Below are positions 18,539-27,716 of a stretch of DNA of 64,000 nt, one piece after another. Source of the DNA: JABMQB01 sp963677475 (GTDB lineage: Bacteria > Bacteroidota > Bacteroidia > Bacteroidales > Prolixibacteraceae). The first letter of the stretch is position 1; each line of letters begins with the position of its first letter. The stretch covers positions 682,001-746,000 of the forward strand of contig CAXXQD010000021.1 in assembly GCA_963677475.2 (NCBI GenBank), in the 5' to 3' direction. The notes below the pieces were generated by a model that made no database searches, had not been told where the DNA came from, and was given only the letters and a program-made list of their open reading frames with translations. The position numbers were made by a program, and so were the translations under genes.

Positions 18539-19093
18539 GTGAAAGATTTAAAACTTTGGGAAAATATTAAGGAAGGGGATGTAAAATCCTTAAACCAATT
18601 ACACTCCATCTATTTTTATCAAATGTGCTTGTTTGCAAAGAAAACCATTTATGATGACCAGTTGGCTGAAAGTATTGTTTCCGATTGTTTTATTAAACTT
18701 TGGGAAAACCGGAGAAACATCGAAATTAATTCTTCGGTGAGGTCATACCTTTATAGAATCCTTAAAAACCAAATCATTGATTATTACAGGAGTAGGCACG
18801 AAAAAGCTGAGCTTTTTGAGGAATTGCCCGATATACCTGGTGAGATGGAATTTAACGATCAGCAGCAGTATGTTAAACTATACGAGGCCATTGCAAAGCT
18901 TCCTGAACAAAGAAAGAATATTTTAGAACTGGCCGTCTTTGATTCACTCACTTACCAGCAAATTGCCGACAAGCTGCACATTTCAAAAAATACGGTAAAA
19001 ACACAGATTTCCCGCGCTTATAAGCTTTTAAAAGAGCTGTTAGAACCACGCGATTTTTATTTTTTTTTTGTGACAAAAAAAGAACGAAAATAA
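18539..19093 (+). CDS. ECF-type RNA polymerase sigma-70 factor
   Basis: The 184-residue protein has sigma region 2 at about 20-85 (LAESIVSDCFIKLWENRRNI, then YLYRILKNQIIDYYR) and region 4 at about 120-170 (LPEQRKNILELAVFDSLTYQ, then a helix-turn-helix with IADKLHISKNTVKTQISRA). It starts at GTG 18539; a TATATTTG -7 element lies at 18509-18516. It is followed by FecR and SusC with an STN domain, the usual trans-envelope signalling set, so it likely drives the SusC/SusD operon when the substrate is sensed. Confidence 0.93.
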   Translation: MKDLKLWENIKEGDVKSLNQLHSIYFYQMCLFAKKTIYDDQLAESIVSDCFIKLWENRRNIEINSSVRSYLYRILKNQIIDYYRSRHEKAELFEELPDIPGEMEFNDQQQYVKLYEAIAKLPEQRKNILELAVFDSLTYQQIADKLHISKNTVKTQISRAYKLLKELLEPRDFYFFFVTKKERK

Positions 19094-19200
19094 TTCGTTT
19101 TACTGTCACCCTGTTTTTTCATTCGTTACGTCTTATTAATGTATAAGGGTATTTTAACCTAAACCAGCAGGAATATAGTTTAGTTTAGTTGGCAAAAAAA

Positions 19201-19223
19201 GAACAGCTGATTTTCAGCTGTTC
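19201..19223. other. Perfect hairpin between sigma factor and FecR genes
   Basis: GAACAGCTGA (19201-19210) is exactly complementary to TCAGCTGTTC (19214-19223) with a TTT loop. Seven A residues precede it, so as a terminator it would be efficient only for minus-strand transcription. On the plus strand it could weaken read-through from sigma factor to FecR, or protect the mRNA. Confidence 0.5.
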
Positions 19224-19241
19224 TTCATTGAAAAAATTAGA

Positions 19242-20246
19242 ATGGATAAATACAACAGACTTTGGGAGCTGGCAATTGCCAAATTGCATAACGAAGCGTC
19301 AGTCAATGAATTGGCAGAATTGGACAAGCTGCTTGAAGATCGGAACAATCAAAAGGTTTATCATGAAATAACATCCCTTTATGGAGATGTTGCCAAAGCA
19401 AAAGAAATAAGAAAATTTTCTGAAAACCGATCTTGGGAAACTGTTTCGAAGCAAATTCGTGGGAAGGCCATAAAAATGCTTTGGTCTTTCTCAAAATATG
19501 CAGCACTAATTATTGTGGCATTTTTGTTAGGAACATTAATTACCAACCAATACAACAAACGAAGCGAACTAGTCCGTTTTGCGGAAGTAAGTGTTCCGTT
19601 AGGGCAAATGTCGGAAATAACCTTATACGATGGCACAAAGGTTTGGCTAAATTCGGGAACAACCATTCGTTATCAAAGTAATTTTGGAAAAAACAACCGG
19701 AATGTTGCCCTAGAAGGTGAAGCGTTTTTTGAAGTAACCAAAAGCAAATTACCTTTTAAAGTAGAACTAAAAGATGTTGAGGTAGAAGTGTTGGGTACAA
19801 CTTTTAATGTTGTTTCATACAGCGATGAAGATTATAGCCAGGTTACACTGGTTGAAGGAAAAGTAAAAGTTAACGACCTCAACGAAAACAGCATTGCGGT
19901 TTTAAAACCATCTGAGCAGATATATATTGATTCAAAAACAAATAAGGCAAGCATTTCGAAAGTTGAAACCAATTTTTATACATCGTGGATCAATGGAAAG
20001 ATTGTGTTTGACGATCAGCCATTAGCTGAGATAACCCGCAAATTGGAACGCTGGTACAATGTTGATATACAATTTAAAGAACCAGGCATTGGCGAATTAC
20101 ATTTCTCAGGAACTATTTTAAAACATAAGCCATTTAACCAAATTGTAACCGCATTTGGTTTGCTTTTGCCCGTTGATATTAATTACACACATATAAACAA
20201 TGGAAAAGACAAAATCGTCTTTTCGAAAAAAAGAATGCCTATGTAA
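19242..20246 (+). CDS. FecR-family anti-sigma factor
   Basis: The 334-residue inner-membrane protein has a cytoplasmic N-terminal part (1-80), one transmembrane helix at about 84-105 (YAALIIVAFLLGTLI), a periplasmic FecR domain at about 120-215 (VPLGQMSEITLYDGTKVWLN) and a C-terminal DUF4974-type domain at about 250-330 (GKIVFDDQPLAEITRKLERW). It should hold the upstream ECF sigma factor inactive until it contacts the STN domain of the SusC protein. The start ATG is 19 nt after a perfect hairpin. Confidence 0.93.
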   Translation: MDKYNRLWELAIAKLHNEASVNELAELDKLLEDRNNQKVYHEITSLYGDVAKAKEIRKFSENRSWETVSKQIRGKAIKMLWSFSKYAALIIVAFLLGTLITNQYNKRSELVRFAEVSVPLGQMSEITLYDGTKVWLNSGTTIRYQSNFGKNNRNVALEGEAFFEVTKSKLPFKVELKDVEVEVLGTTFNVVSYSDEDYSQVTLVEGKVKVNDLNENSIAVLKPSEQIYIDSKTNKASISKVETNFYTSWINGKIVFDDQPLAEITRKLERWYNVDIQFKEPGIGELHFSGTILKHKPFNQIVTAFGLLLPVDINYTHINNGKDKIVFSKKRMPM

Positions 20247-20276
20247 AAAAACAGCATCTACACTAAACTAAAAAAA

Positions 20277-20307
20277 ACGGCAGGAAAGCCTCACACATTC
20301 CTACCGT
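20277..20307 (+). other. Stem-loop between FecR and SusC genes
   Basis: ACGGCAGGAA (20277-20286) pairs with TTCCTACCGT (20298-20307), 9 of 10 positions, with an 11-nt loop and no T-run. It lies 44 nt before the susC start and may affect processing or stability of the SusC/SusD message. Confidence 0.4.
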
Positions 20308-20350
20308 TATCAATTTTAAAAACTTAGTAGTAATTAAAACATGTAAATGT

Positions 20351-23300
20351 ATGAAAAATCTATCTAAACCGATTGGAATTGGCCAGTCGATGATGAAAAT
20401 TTTATTGAAGATGAAATTAACATTCTTGTTCTTGATAACCGGATTGATTGCCGTAAGTGCATCAACCTATTCACAAAATACCTTGCTCGACATAAAAGTT
20501 AAAGACAATGGTATTGTTAGCCTTTTCAAGGAGATTGAAGAAAAAAGCGAATTTTATTTCTTCTATCAAAAAGATGAATTGGCGAATTTGGAGAATATTT
20601 CTGTAGACCTTAAAAGTGCCAAAGTTACTGAAATCCTGGACGAAGTGTTGCAAAACACTGATTTAGAATACCGGATTGTTGATCGCTATATTATCATCCG
20701 AAAAGACGGAAAAGGATTAGACGATGTTGAATCATTGATGGCGCAGCAAAAAACAGTTATCGGCATGGTTAAAGATGAAAAAGGAATGCCACTACCTGGT
20801 GTAACCGTGGTTGTTAAAGGTACCTCGCAGGGTACAGTTACCAATGTTGATGGAAAATATTCGCTTGCATCGGTTCCAGAAAATGGTGTTTTAATTTTTT
20901 CATTTATTGGATTAAGGACCCAGGAGATTGCTGTTGGAGGGCAAACTTCGATTGACGTAACCATGCAAACCGATGCAATTGGATTAGAAGAAGTCATTGC
21001 AATTGGATATGGTACGGTTAAAAAGAGCGACTTAACAGGTTCAGTGGTTTCTGTAGGAGCAGATAAATTAAAGGATCGTCCGTACAGCAATGCTTTACAA
21101 TCACTTGCAGGTCAGGTTTCCGGAGTTCAAATTACACAGACTCAGGGAGCGCCAGGGTTAGCACCTACTATCAAGGTTCGTGGAGCATCTTCAATAAACG
21201 CCGGGACAACTCCACTATATGTTATTGATGGTATTCCATTGGAAGATAATACCCATAGGTCATCCAGTACCGGAGGAAGTAGTGCCAGTAACTTGGATTA
21301 TAACCGAAACCCACTAAACTTTATTAACCCAAACGATATCGAATCAATTGAAGTTTTAAAAGATGCTTCGTCTGCAGCAATCTACGGGTCACGTGGTGCT
21401 AATGGCGTTGTAATTATTACAACAAAACAAGGGAAAAGTGGAAAAACTAAAATTGAGGCAACTTATGAATTTAGTATCGCAAACGTAAACCGTAAGATTG
21501 AGATGATGAATGCCCAGGAATGGATTGAGTTTGAAACCGCAGCCAGGAATAATACATGGGCAACCATTTTAAAAAATAATCCAAATGCAGTTCGAGGAAA
21601 TAATACCATAATTCCTGAGGAATTTTCTGATCCGGAATGGATAGCCCGTATTGGCGATGGAACTGATTGGCAGGATGTAATTCTTAGAACGGCTTATTCA
21701 CATAACGCTCAAATATCAGCTTCGGGAGGCTCTGAAAAGACACAATTTATGATTTCCGGAGGTATGCTTGATAACGAAGGGGTTGTTGATCAGAATGAAT
21801 ACAATAGAATAACCTTAAGAACAAACCTGAAACATAAGATAAGCGACAAATTTAAAATTGGAGCCAATATTGGTTTATCACGCACAACTGATTCTTCTTT
21901 TGGAACTGCCGGTAAATCAGACGCTTTAAGCTTATCGCTTCAGAGCGATCCTATCTTTCCATTATATGTTGAAACAGGTAGTTTGGGATTTAAAGATCCA
22001 AGTTCTATTTGGAATACATTTGTAAAATATGGATTTCAATTGTGGCACCCATATTCGCTCACCAGAGAAATGACCAAGAAAAAGATAAGCAATGTTACAA
22101 CAGCCAATTCATATGCCGAATGGAATATAATAGATGGCTTGTCTTTTAAAACTGCATTAAGTGCGAATATTGAAGATACACACTATTCTCAATACTGGAA
22201 TGAAGGTCAAAATTGGGGATACTCAGGATGGGTTTCTGCACAGGGGACTCTAAAAACGTTGCAATCATTCAACTGGGTTTGGGAAAATACGCTTAACTAT
22301 ACCAAGACAATTAAAGAAGATCATACCATTGCCGCTCTTTTAGGCTATACCGCTCAGGAACAACGATTTGATTATAGTGATATGACATCAGGTTCATTTC
22401 CTAATGATATGGTTAAAACCCTAAATGCCGGAAAAGTGACTAGTGGTAATACATCTGCAACCGAATGGTCTTTAATTTCTTACCTGGCACGTGCAAATTA
22501 TTCTTATCAAGGAAAATATTTGGCTTCTGCTGCAATTCGTGCTGATGGTTGTTCCAGGTTTGGAGATGTTAACCGTTGGGGATATTTCCCTTCCGGATCA
22601 TTAGCATGGAGGGCTTCTGAAGAACCATTCCTTAAAGATGTTTCATGGATTGATAATTTAAAACTAAGGCTCAGTTATGGTGTAACCGGTAATAACCAAA
22701 TACCAAATTATGGGGCTGTAGGTTTGTTAGGATATTCTAGTTATGTTTCTGGGTCAGATGTTAAACAAGGTATTTATACAAACACATTTCCTGACAAAGA
22801 ACTTAAATGGGAAAAAACCGGACAAACAAACTTTGGTTTAGATGCGGCCATTATGGATCAGCGCATTATGTTCTCATTGGATATGTATTATTCTAAAACG
22901 CGCGACCTTTTATTAAATGTGCCTATACCAATTTTAACAGGTTTCCAATCCACTCTAACAAATATTGGAGAGTTACAAAACAAAGGGATCGAATTTGCTA
23001 TTTCTACCAGAAACCTGACAGGGGAATTTACCTGGACAACTGACTTCAATATTTTTGCAAACAGAAATGAAGTTTTAAAACTTGGGGCTAATGATGCTCC
23101 GATTGATATTAATGTTAGTAGTATGACCTCAAGAACCGCTGTTGGCGAACCAATAGGTATGTACTACGGATATATTTTCGATGGTGTAATTATGTCGCAA
23201 GCCGAACTTGATAGTGGAATTCCTGTATGGCCGGGAAGTGAACCTGGTGACCCAAAAGTAAGGGATGTAAGCAAAGATGGTAAGATTGATTCTGATGACC

Positions 23301-23827
23301 GAACTTATATAGGCAACTATCAACCAGACTTTTCATGGGGAATGACAAATACATTTGGCTATAAAGGATTTGAACTTTCAGTCATGTTAAACGGCGTTCA
23401 TGGCAATGAAATTGTGAACCATCAATCAAGGTTCCTGAAATCATTTAACGGAGATCGAAATGCATATAAACTCGTTACAAATTACTGGAAATCAGAATCT
23501 GATCCTGGTAATGGGAAGATCAACAAACCAAGGGTAACACAAAACACTGTTCAAGCTCAAGGATCAACCTACTGGGTTGAAGATGGATCATTTGTGCGGA
23601 TCAAAAATATACGCTTGGGTTATACAATGCCAAATTCAATAGTGAATAAATTGAAATTAGGAGGAATTAAGCTGTATGTAAACCTGGAGAACGTTTATGT
23701 ATTCTCTGATTACACAAACTACGATCCAGAAGGAAGTACATATCAAGCAGGTACTTTGGTTGGATTTGACTATGGTGCATACCCAAATCCTTTTGTTGCG
23801 ACTGCAGGTATCAATCTAACTTTTTAA
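20351..23827 (+). CDS. SusC/RagA-type TonB-linked outer-membrane transporter with STN signalling domain
   Basis: The 1158-residue protein has a signal peptide (FLFLITGLIAVSASTYSQ), an STN domain at about 45-115 that contacts FecR, a carboxypeptidase D regulatory-like domain at about 135-205 (VIGMVKDEKGMPLPGVTVVV), a TonB plug at about 215-330 (LQSLAGQVSGVQITQ, SAAIYGSRGANGVVIITT), and a long C-terminal beta-barrel ending in a hydrophobic strand (TAGINLTF). It should import an oligosaccharide or similar ligand together with the SusD lipoprotein encoded 25 nt downstream. Length is typical for STN-bearing SusC proteins. Confidence 0.95.
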   Translation: MKNLSKPIGIGQSMMKILLKMKLTFLFLITGLIAVSASTYSQNTLLDIKVKDNGIVSLFKEIEEKSEFYFFYQKDELANLENISVDLKSAKVTEILDEVLQNTDLEYRIVDRYIIIRKDGKGLDDVESLMAQQKTVIGMVKDEKGMPLPGVTVVVKGTSQGTVTNVDGKYSLASVPENGVLIFSFIGLRTQEIAVGGQTSIDVTMQTDAIGLEEVIAIGYGTVKKSDLTGSVVSVGADKLKDRPYSNALQSLAGQVSGVQITQTQGAPGLAPTIKVRGASSINAGTTPLYVIDGIPLEDNTHRSSSTGGSSASNLDYNRNPLNFINPNDIESIEVLKDASSAAIYGSRGANGVVIITTKQGKSGKTKIEATYEFSIANVNRKIEMMNAQEWIEFETAARNNTWATILKNNPNAVRGNNTIIPEEFSDPEWIARIGDGTDWQDVILRTAYSHNAQISASGGSEKTQFMISGGMLDNEGVVDQNEYNRITLRTNLKHKISDKFKIGANIGLSRTTDSSFGTAGKSDALSLSLQSDPIFPLYVETGSLGFKDPSSIWNTFVKYGFQLWHPYSLTREMTKKKISNVTTANSYAEWNIIDGLSFKTALSANIEDTHYSQYWNEGQNWGYSGWVSAQGTLKTLQSFNWVWENTLNYTKTIKEDHTIAALLGYTAQEQRFDYSDMTSGSFPNDMVKTLNAGKVTSGNTSATEWSLISYLARANYSYQGKYLASAAIRADGCSRFGDVNRWGYFPSGSLAWRASEEPFLKDVSWIDNLKLRLSYGVTGNNQIPNYGAVGLLGYSSYVSGSDVKQGIYTNTFPDKELKWEKTGQTNFGLDAAIMDQRIMFSLDMYYSKTRDLLLNVPIPILTGFQSTLTNIGELQNKGIEFAISTRNLTGEFTWTTDFNIFANRNEVLKLGANDAPIDINVSSMTSRTAVGEPIGMYYGYIFDGVIMSQAELDSGIPVWPGSEPGDPKVRDVSKDGKIDSDDRTYIGNYQPDFSWGMTNTFGYKGFELSVMLNGVHGNEIVNHQSRFLKSFNGDRNAYKLVTNYWKSESDPGNGKINKPRVTQNTVQAQGSTYWVEDGSFVRIKNIRLGYTMPNSIVNKLKLGGIKLYVNLENVYVFSDYTNYDPEGSTYQAGTLVGFDYGAYPNPFVATAGINLTF

Positions 23828-23852
23828 GTATTAACGGTTAAAACAAATTAAA

Positions 23853-25259
23853 ATGAAAAAGATAAAATATTTTTTAATTCTGTTTGGTGTTATTCTTTTC
23901 GGTTGCGGAGAAGACTTTTTGGAACGTGCACCAATTTCAAATATGAACGAGCTTGATTTTTATCAATCAGAAGATGATTTTACTACGGCAATGTGGTCGG
24001 CTTACAATTCATTGTACACATTATATGGACCCGAAAGCCTTCCTTCATTTTTTGGCGAATTAATGTCAGATAATGCATACAGCGATAATACCGCAGGTAC
24101 TGTGTTTGATTATGAATCGTTCGAAAACCATACGATGAATGAAAACAACGAATTGGTTGCGAATTACTGGAACGACTATTATAGTTCTTTATTTATCCTA
24201 AATAACATTATTGCTCAGAGCTCTGGTGCTGACTTCAGTACGAAAGATGCCCTACAAGCTGAAGCGCGTTTTTTAAGGGCATTGTATTATTTTGACATGG
24301 TTAGGGCTTGGGGAGACGTTCCTTTAGTTACTGAGCCTTTAACAATTGCTGACGCATATGAACAAGGTAGGGCACCCAGTTCTGAAGTATATGCACAAAT
24401 TATTGAAGATTTAATTTTCGCTTCATCAAAGCTACCTGCAAAATCAAATGAACGTTTCAAAGGGGCTGCTAGTAAGGAAGCAGCAAACGCTCTCTTAGGA
24501 AAAGTATATCTTACATTAGGTGATAAATCAAAAGCCTCAGAATCTTTAATGAAAGTGTACGGCAAATTTAGCCTTGTTCCTTATGCCGATTTGTGGGATA
24601 AAACCAAAAAGAATGGAGCAAGTTCAATATTTGAAATTCAATATAAAGGAGGAAAATCAAATCCATACAGCAGATATTGGGCAATGTTCTCACCATTAGA
24701 TAATCGTGTGGTGACAGCTTGGGGAGCTGGCATGAACCAAGTTACCGTTGATTTGTGGAATGCTTATGAACCTGGAGATCCAAGGCGTGATATTTCGATT
24801 CAGGATGGTTATACCACAGCTGCAGGATTAGTGGTTGATGTAAAATTCCCAATAAAATGGAAAGATGAAACCGCTGAAATTGATGGTCTGCGTGAGGCTT
24901 CTGATAATAACTTTATTGTGTTACGTTATGCCGATGTATTGCTTATGCTTACCGAAGCTACCGGTGACGTAAAATACATGAACGAAGTGCGTGACCGTGT
25001 TGGTTTGCCACATTACGGTGCTCAAGGTTATCCTTCAGCATACAATACTGTTGATTTGGCACTTGAACATGAGCGTCAGGTTGAGCTTGCATTGGAATTC
25101 CACCGTTGGTTCGATTTGAAACGTACAGGAAGGGCAATTACAGTAATAAAAAATTGTTCTAAAAATATTACTATAAACGAAAACCAACTTGTAATACCTA
25201 TACCTCTGGAAGTAATCACGCAAAATCCAGATGTGATCAAACAAAACACAGGTTATTAA
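23853..25259 (+). CDS. SusD/RagB-family nutrient-binding outer-membrane lipoprotein
   Basis: The 468-residue lipoprotein (lipobox ending in Cys18, FGVILFGCGEDFLERAP) has the SusD N-terminal TPR-like region (YFDMVRAWGDVPLVTEPL) and the conserved C-terminal part (EHERQVELALEFHRWFDLKR, then VIPIPLEVITQNPDVIKQN). It forms the lid on the SusC barrel and captures ligand at the cell surface. It is the last gene of the operon, followed by a strong terminator. No SusE/F-like gene follows, so the uptake set here is minimal. Confidence 0.95.
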   Translation: MKKIKYFLILFGVILFGCGEDFLERAPISNMNELDFYQSEDDFTTAMWSAYNSLYTLYGPESLPSFFGELMSDNAYSDNTAGTVFDYESFENHTMNENNELVANYWNDYYSSLFILNNIIAQSSGADFSTKDALQAEARFLRALYYFDMVRAWGDVPLVTEPLTIADAYEQGRAPSSEVYAQIIEDLIFASSKLPAKSNERFKGAASKEAANALLGKVYLTLGDKSKASESLMKVYGKFSLVPYADLWDKTKKNGASSIFEIQYKGGKSNPYSRYWAMFSPLDNRVVTAWGAGMNQVTVDLWNAYEPGDPRRDISIQDGYTTAAGLVVDVKFPIKWKDETAEIDGLREASDNNFIVLRYADVLLMLTEATGDVKYMNEVRDRVGLPHYGAQGYPSAYNTVDLALEHERQVELALEFHRWFDLKRTGRAITVIKNCSKNITINENQLVIPIPLEVITQNPDVIKQNTGY

Positions 25260-25310
25260 CGATTAGAAACTTTGTGTGATTTTCAGAAAAGTCTATTTCT
25301 GAAATAAATT

Positions 25311-25355
25311 AAAAAACTGCCAACTTGTTTTTATAACAGGTTGGCAGTTTTTTTT
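25311..25355 (+). terminator. Strong terminator of the SusC/SusD operon
   Basis: A 17-bp stem with one wobble pairs 25313-25329 with 25335-25351 (core CTGCCAAC/GTTGGCAG) around a 5-nt loop and runs into a T-tract to 25355. Confidence 0.85.
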
Positions 25356-25688
25356 CATATACCTTTTTACGCATTTTGGGGGTTAATTTTTTGGTATCGC
25401 CCCAGGCATTTGTTCCATAGTTCTTACTAAAATTCAGAAATTAGGAAGCCTAAATCAGCAAATTTCCAAGCATTCCAACCGCTTTCTTTTTTATATTGCC
25501 CTATATATTAAGGGGTTTAGGTTATCAAATGTATTATGTTAATATTTCGTTTTAAAACTTCGCCATATCTTTTTAGCGGTAGTGATCAAATGTTTACATT
25601 TAATTGAGTCAAGTTAACATATTGATTGTTAGCAAAATTAAGACAAGACAGAAATATTCCTCATTTGCTAAGCCGAAAAATTGATGTT
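25356..25688. promoter_or_regulatory. Leader region of the giant adhesin gene
   Basis: This 333-base AT-rich stretch carries no gene. ATCAAATGT occurs twice, at 25524-25532 and 25585-25593, 61 bp apart, which could be regulator half-sites. TACATTTA at 25595-25602 is a poor -7 candidate. No confident promoter can be named. Confidence 0.3.
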
Positions 25689-27716
25689 ATGGGAAACCTT
25701 TCCAATCGTAAAAATCTTAAACGTATTTTTTTTGATGAAGTAGGACTATCATACAAATTGTTAGTTATATTAATTATTTTTCTTTCTTCATCTTCTTTAA
25801 GTGCCCAAAATTCATTTATTACCAATCTTGGTACAACATCAATTTGTACGGGAGAGAGTACAACCATTCAGGTAATAGCCAAAGCAGGAGTTGGTCCATA
25901 TACAATTGTATATTCGGATGGCTCAGTGAACGATACCATTACAAATTATTCAAGCAGTTCGGATGAAGGGGATTATGGAGGAGACCCAATTTCTGTTATG
26001 CCCCTGGTTACCACAACCTATTCATTGGTGGCAATTATCGACTCTTATTCCATACCGCTTCCGGTAAGTTCCGAAACAGTAACCATAACTGTTCATCCGC
26101 TGCCTTCTTCCATAGCTGTAACAACCAACCCTTCATCGCCCGTTTGTCCGGGCGTTAATTTTGAAATTAGTGCCACTGCTACCAACGGAGACACTTACGA
26201 ATTATGGAATGAAGCGAATACTGTAAAATTAAATGACTTGCCCCTTGATACTTCTATTACTTCAACAACAAATTTTACGGTAAGGGCAATCAGTAGTTTT
26301 GGATGTATCACCACAGCTCCTTTTACGGTCGAGTTGGAGAGTACACCACCTGATATAACATGTCCGGGCAACCAAACCCTTTTCGCGCTTGCAGGTTCAT
26401 GCGAAGTTAGCCTTCCGGATTATGTGGATAGCGCTATTGTTAGTGATAATTGTAATTTGGTAAATGGCATAACGATTACCCAAAACCCTGCAGCCGGAAC
26501 ACTTATTGCGGATCATGGAACTATTCAGGAAGTGTGGTTAATTGCAACCGATGAGGCAGGTAACTCCGATTCATGCGCGTTTTATGTTACCTTGAATGAT
26601 ACCATTAATCCAACGATTAATAATTTGCCGGGAAATATTTCTGTGAATAACGATAATAACGAATGCGGAGCAGTTGTTACTTGGGTAGAACCTTCTTCAG
26701 CGGATAACTGTTCAGGGCATTCTATTTCTCAAACTTCCGGTCTATCCAATAACACACTCTTCCCTATCGGAGAAACAACGATTATTTATACTGCAAGCGA
26801 TGCGGCAGGAAATACATCTTTGGATAGTTTTATGGTTACTGTAACCGACAACGAGAAGCCAACAATATCTTGCCCAATTGATATTACGCAAGATACTGAC
26901 GTAGGGGAATGTGTTGCAAATGTAACTTACACAGCCCCAACAGGGACTGATAACTGTAGTGGTTCAAATACAATTCAAACCGCAGGGCTTGCATCTGGTT
27001 CCGATTTTCCAATTGGTGTAACAACCAATACTTTCCTGGTAACAGATGCGTATGGAAATTCCGATTCCTGTTCGTTTACGGTAACTATTACAGATAACGA
27101 AGATCCGGTCATAATCGACTTGCCTTCAGATATTACAGTGAGTGCAATCGATGGCGGATGTGACTCAATTGTTACATGGAATCAGCCTTTGTTTTCCGAT
27201 AACTGTTCAGGTGGGTCAATTACTCAGGTTGCTGGTTTAGTGAGTGGAAGTAACTTTCCAATCGGTTCAACCTGGATTAAATATGAGGCGAGCGATAATG
27301 TCGGTAATGTTGTTCAGGATAGTTTTCTTGTTACGGTTCTGGATAGCGAAGATCCAACAATTTCTTGCCCATCCGATATAACATCCGCGGCAGGATTAGA
27401 TTCTTGTTCTAAAACCCTGGTCGTTCCTGAAATTACTTTTGATGACAATTGTACTGGTTCTGTATTGACCTGGGAAACAACGGGTTCTACGGTTATTTCA
27501 GGATCAGGTCAACCTGGAACACAAACCTTTAATCTTGGAACAACTACCGTCGAATTAACGGTTACCGATGCATCAACAAACACAAAATCCTGTAGTTTAG
27601 ATGTTGTGATTAACGATGAGCAAGTTCCATCTATCGTTTGTCCATCAACAATGGCAATGGATGCAGCTTTAGGGTTGTGCACAAAAAGATACAACAATCC
27701 CAACCATTGTTTTTAG
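25689..27716 (+). CDS. Giant HYR/Calx-beta T9SS surface protein, N-terminal segment
   Basis: I chose the ATG at 25689 because it places a signal peptide (LLVILIIFLSSSSLSAQ) near the N-terminus; an in-frame TTG at 25626 only adds 21 residues. After an Ig-like start (about residues 30-220) come HYR-type modules of about 80 residues with recurring SDNC and ASDAAGN motifs, as in TDNEKPTISCP. The frame ends at 27716 after an apparent extra A in the A-run near 27688. Removing it restores TTIPTIVFSDNCSG, so this is the front of the same gene that continues to 51489. HYR modules are extracellular Ig-like folds common in SprB-type gliding adhesins. Confidence 0.85.
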   Translation: MGNLSNRKNLKRIFFDEVGLSYKLLVILIIFLSSSSLSAQNSFITNLGTTSICTGESTTIQVIAKAGVGPYTIVYSDGSVNDTITNYSSSSDEGDYGGDPISVMPLVTTTYSLVAIIDSYSIPLPVSSETVTITVHPLPSSIAVTTNPSSPVCPGVNFEISATATNGDTYELWNEANTVKLNDLPLDTSITSTTNFTVRAISSFGCITTAPFTVELESTPPDITCPGNQTLFALAGSCEVSLPDYVDSAIVSDNCNLVNGITITQNPAAGTLIADHGTIQEVWLIATDEAGNSDSCAFYVTLNDTINPTINNLPGNISVNNDNNECGAVVTWVEPSSADNCSGHSISQTSGLSNNTLFPIGETTIIYTASDAAGNTSLDSFMVTVTDNEKPTISCPIDITQDTDVGECVANVTYTAPTGTDNCSGSNTIQTAGLASGSDFPIGVTTNTFLVTDAYGNSDSCSFTVTITDNEDPVIIDLPSDITVSAIDGGCDSIVTWNQPLFSDNCSGGSITQVAGLVSGSNFPIGSTWIKYEASDNVGNVVQDSFLVTVLDSEDPTISCPSDITSAAGLDSCSKTLVVPEITFDDNCTGSVLTWETTGSTVISGSGQPGTQTFNLGTTTVELTVTDASTNTKSCSLDVVINDEQVPSIVCPSTMAMDAALGLCTKRYNNPNHCF

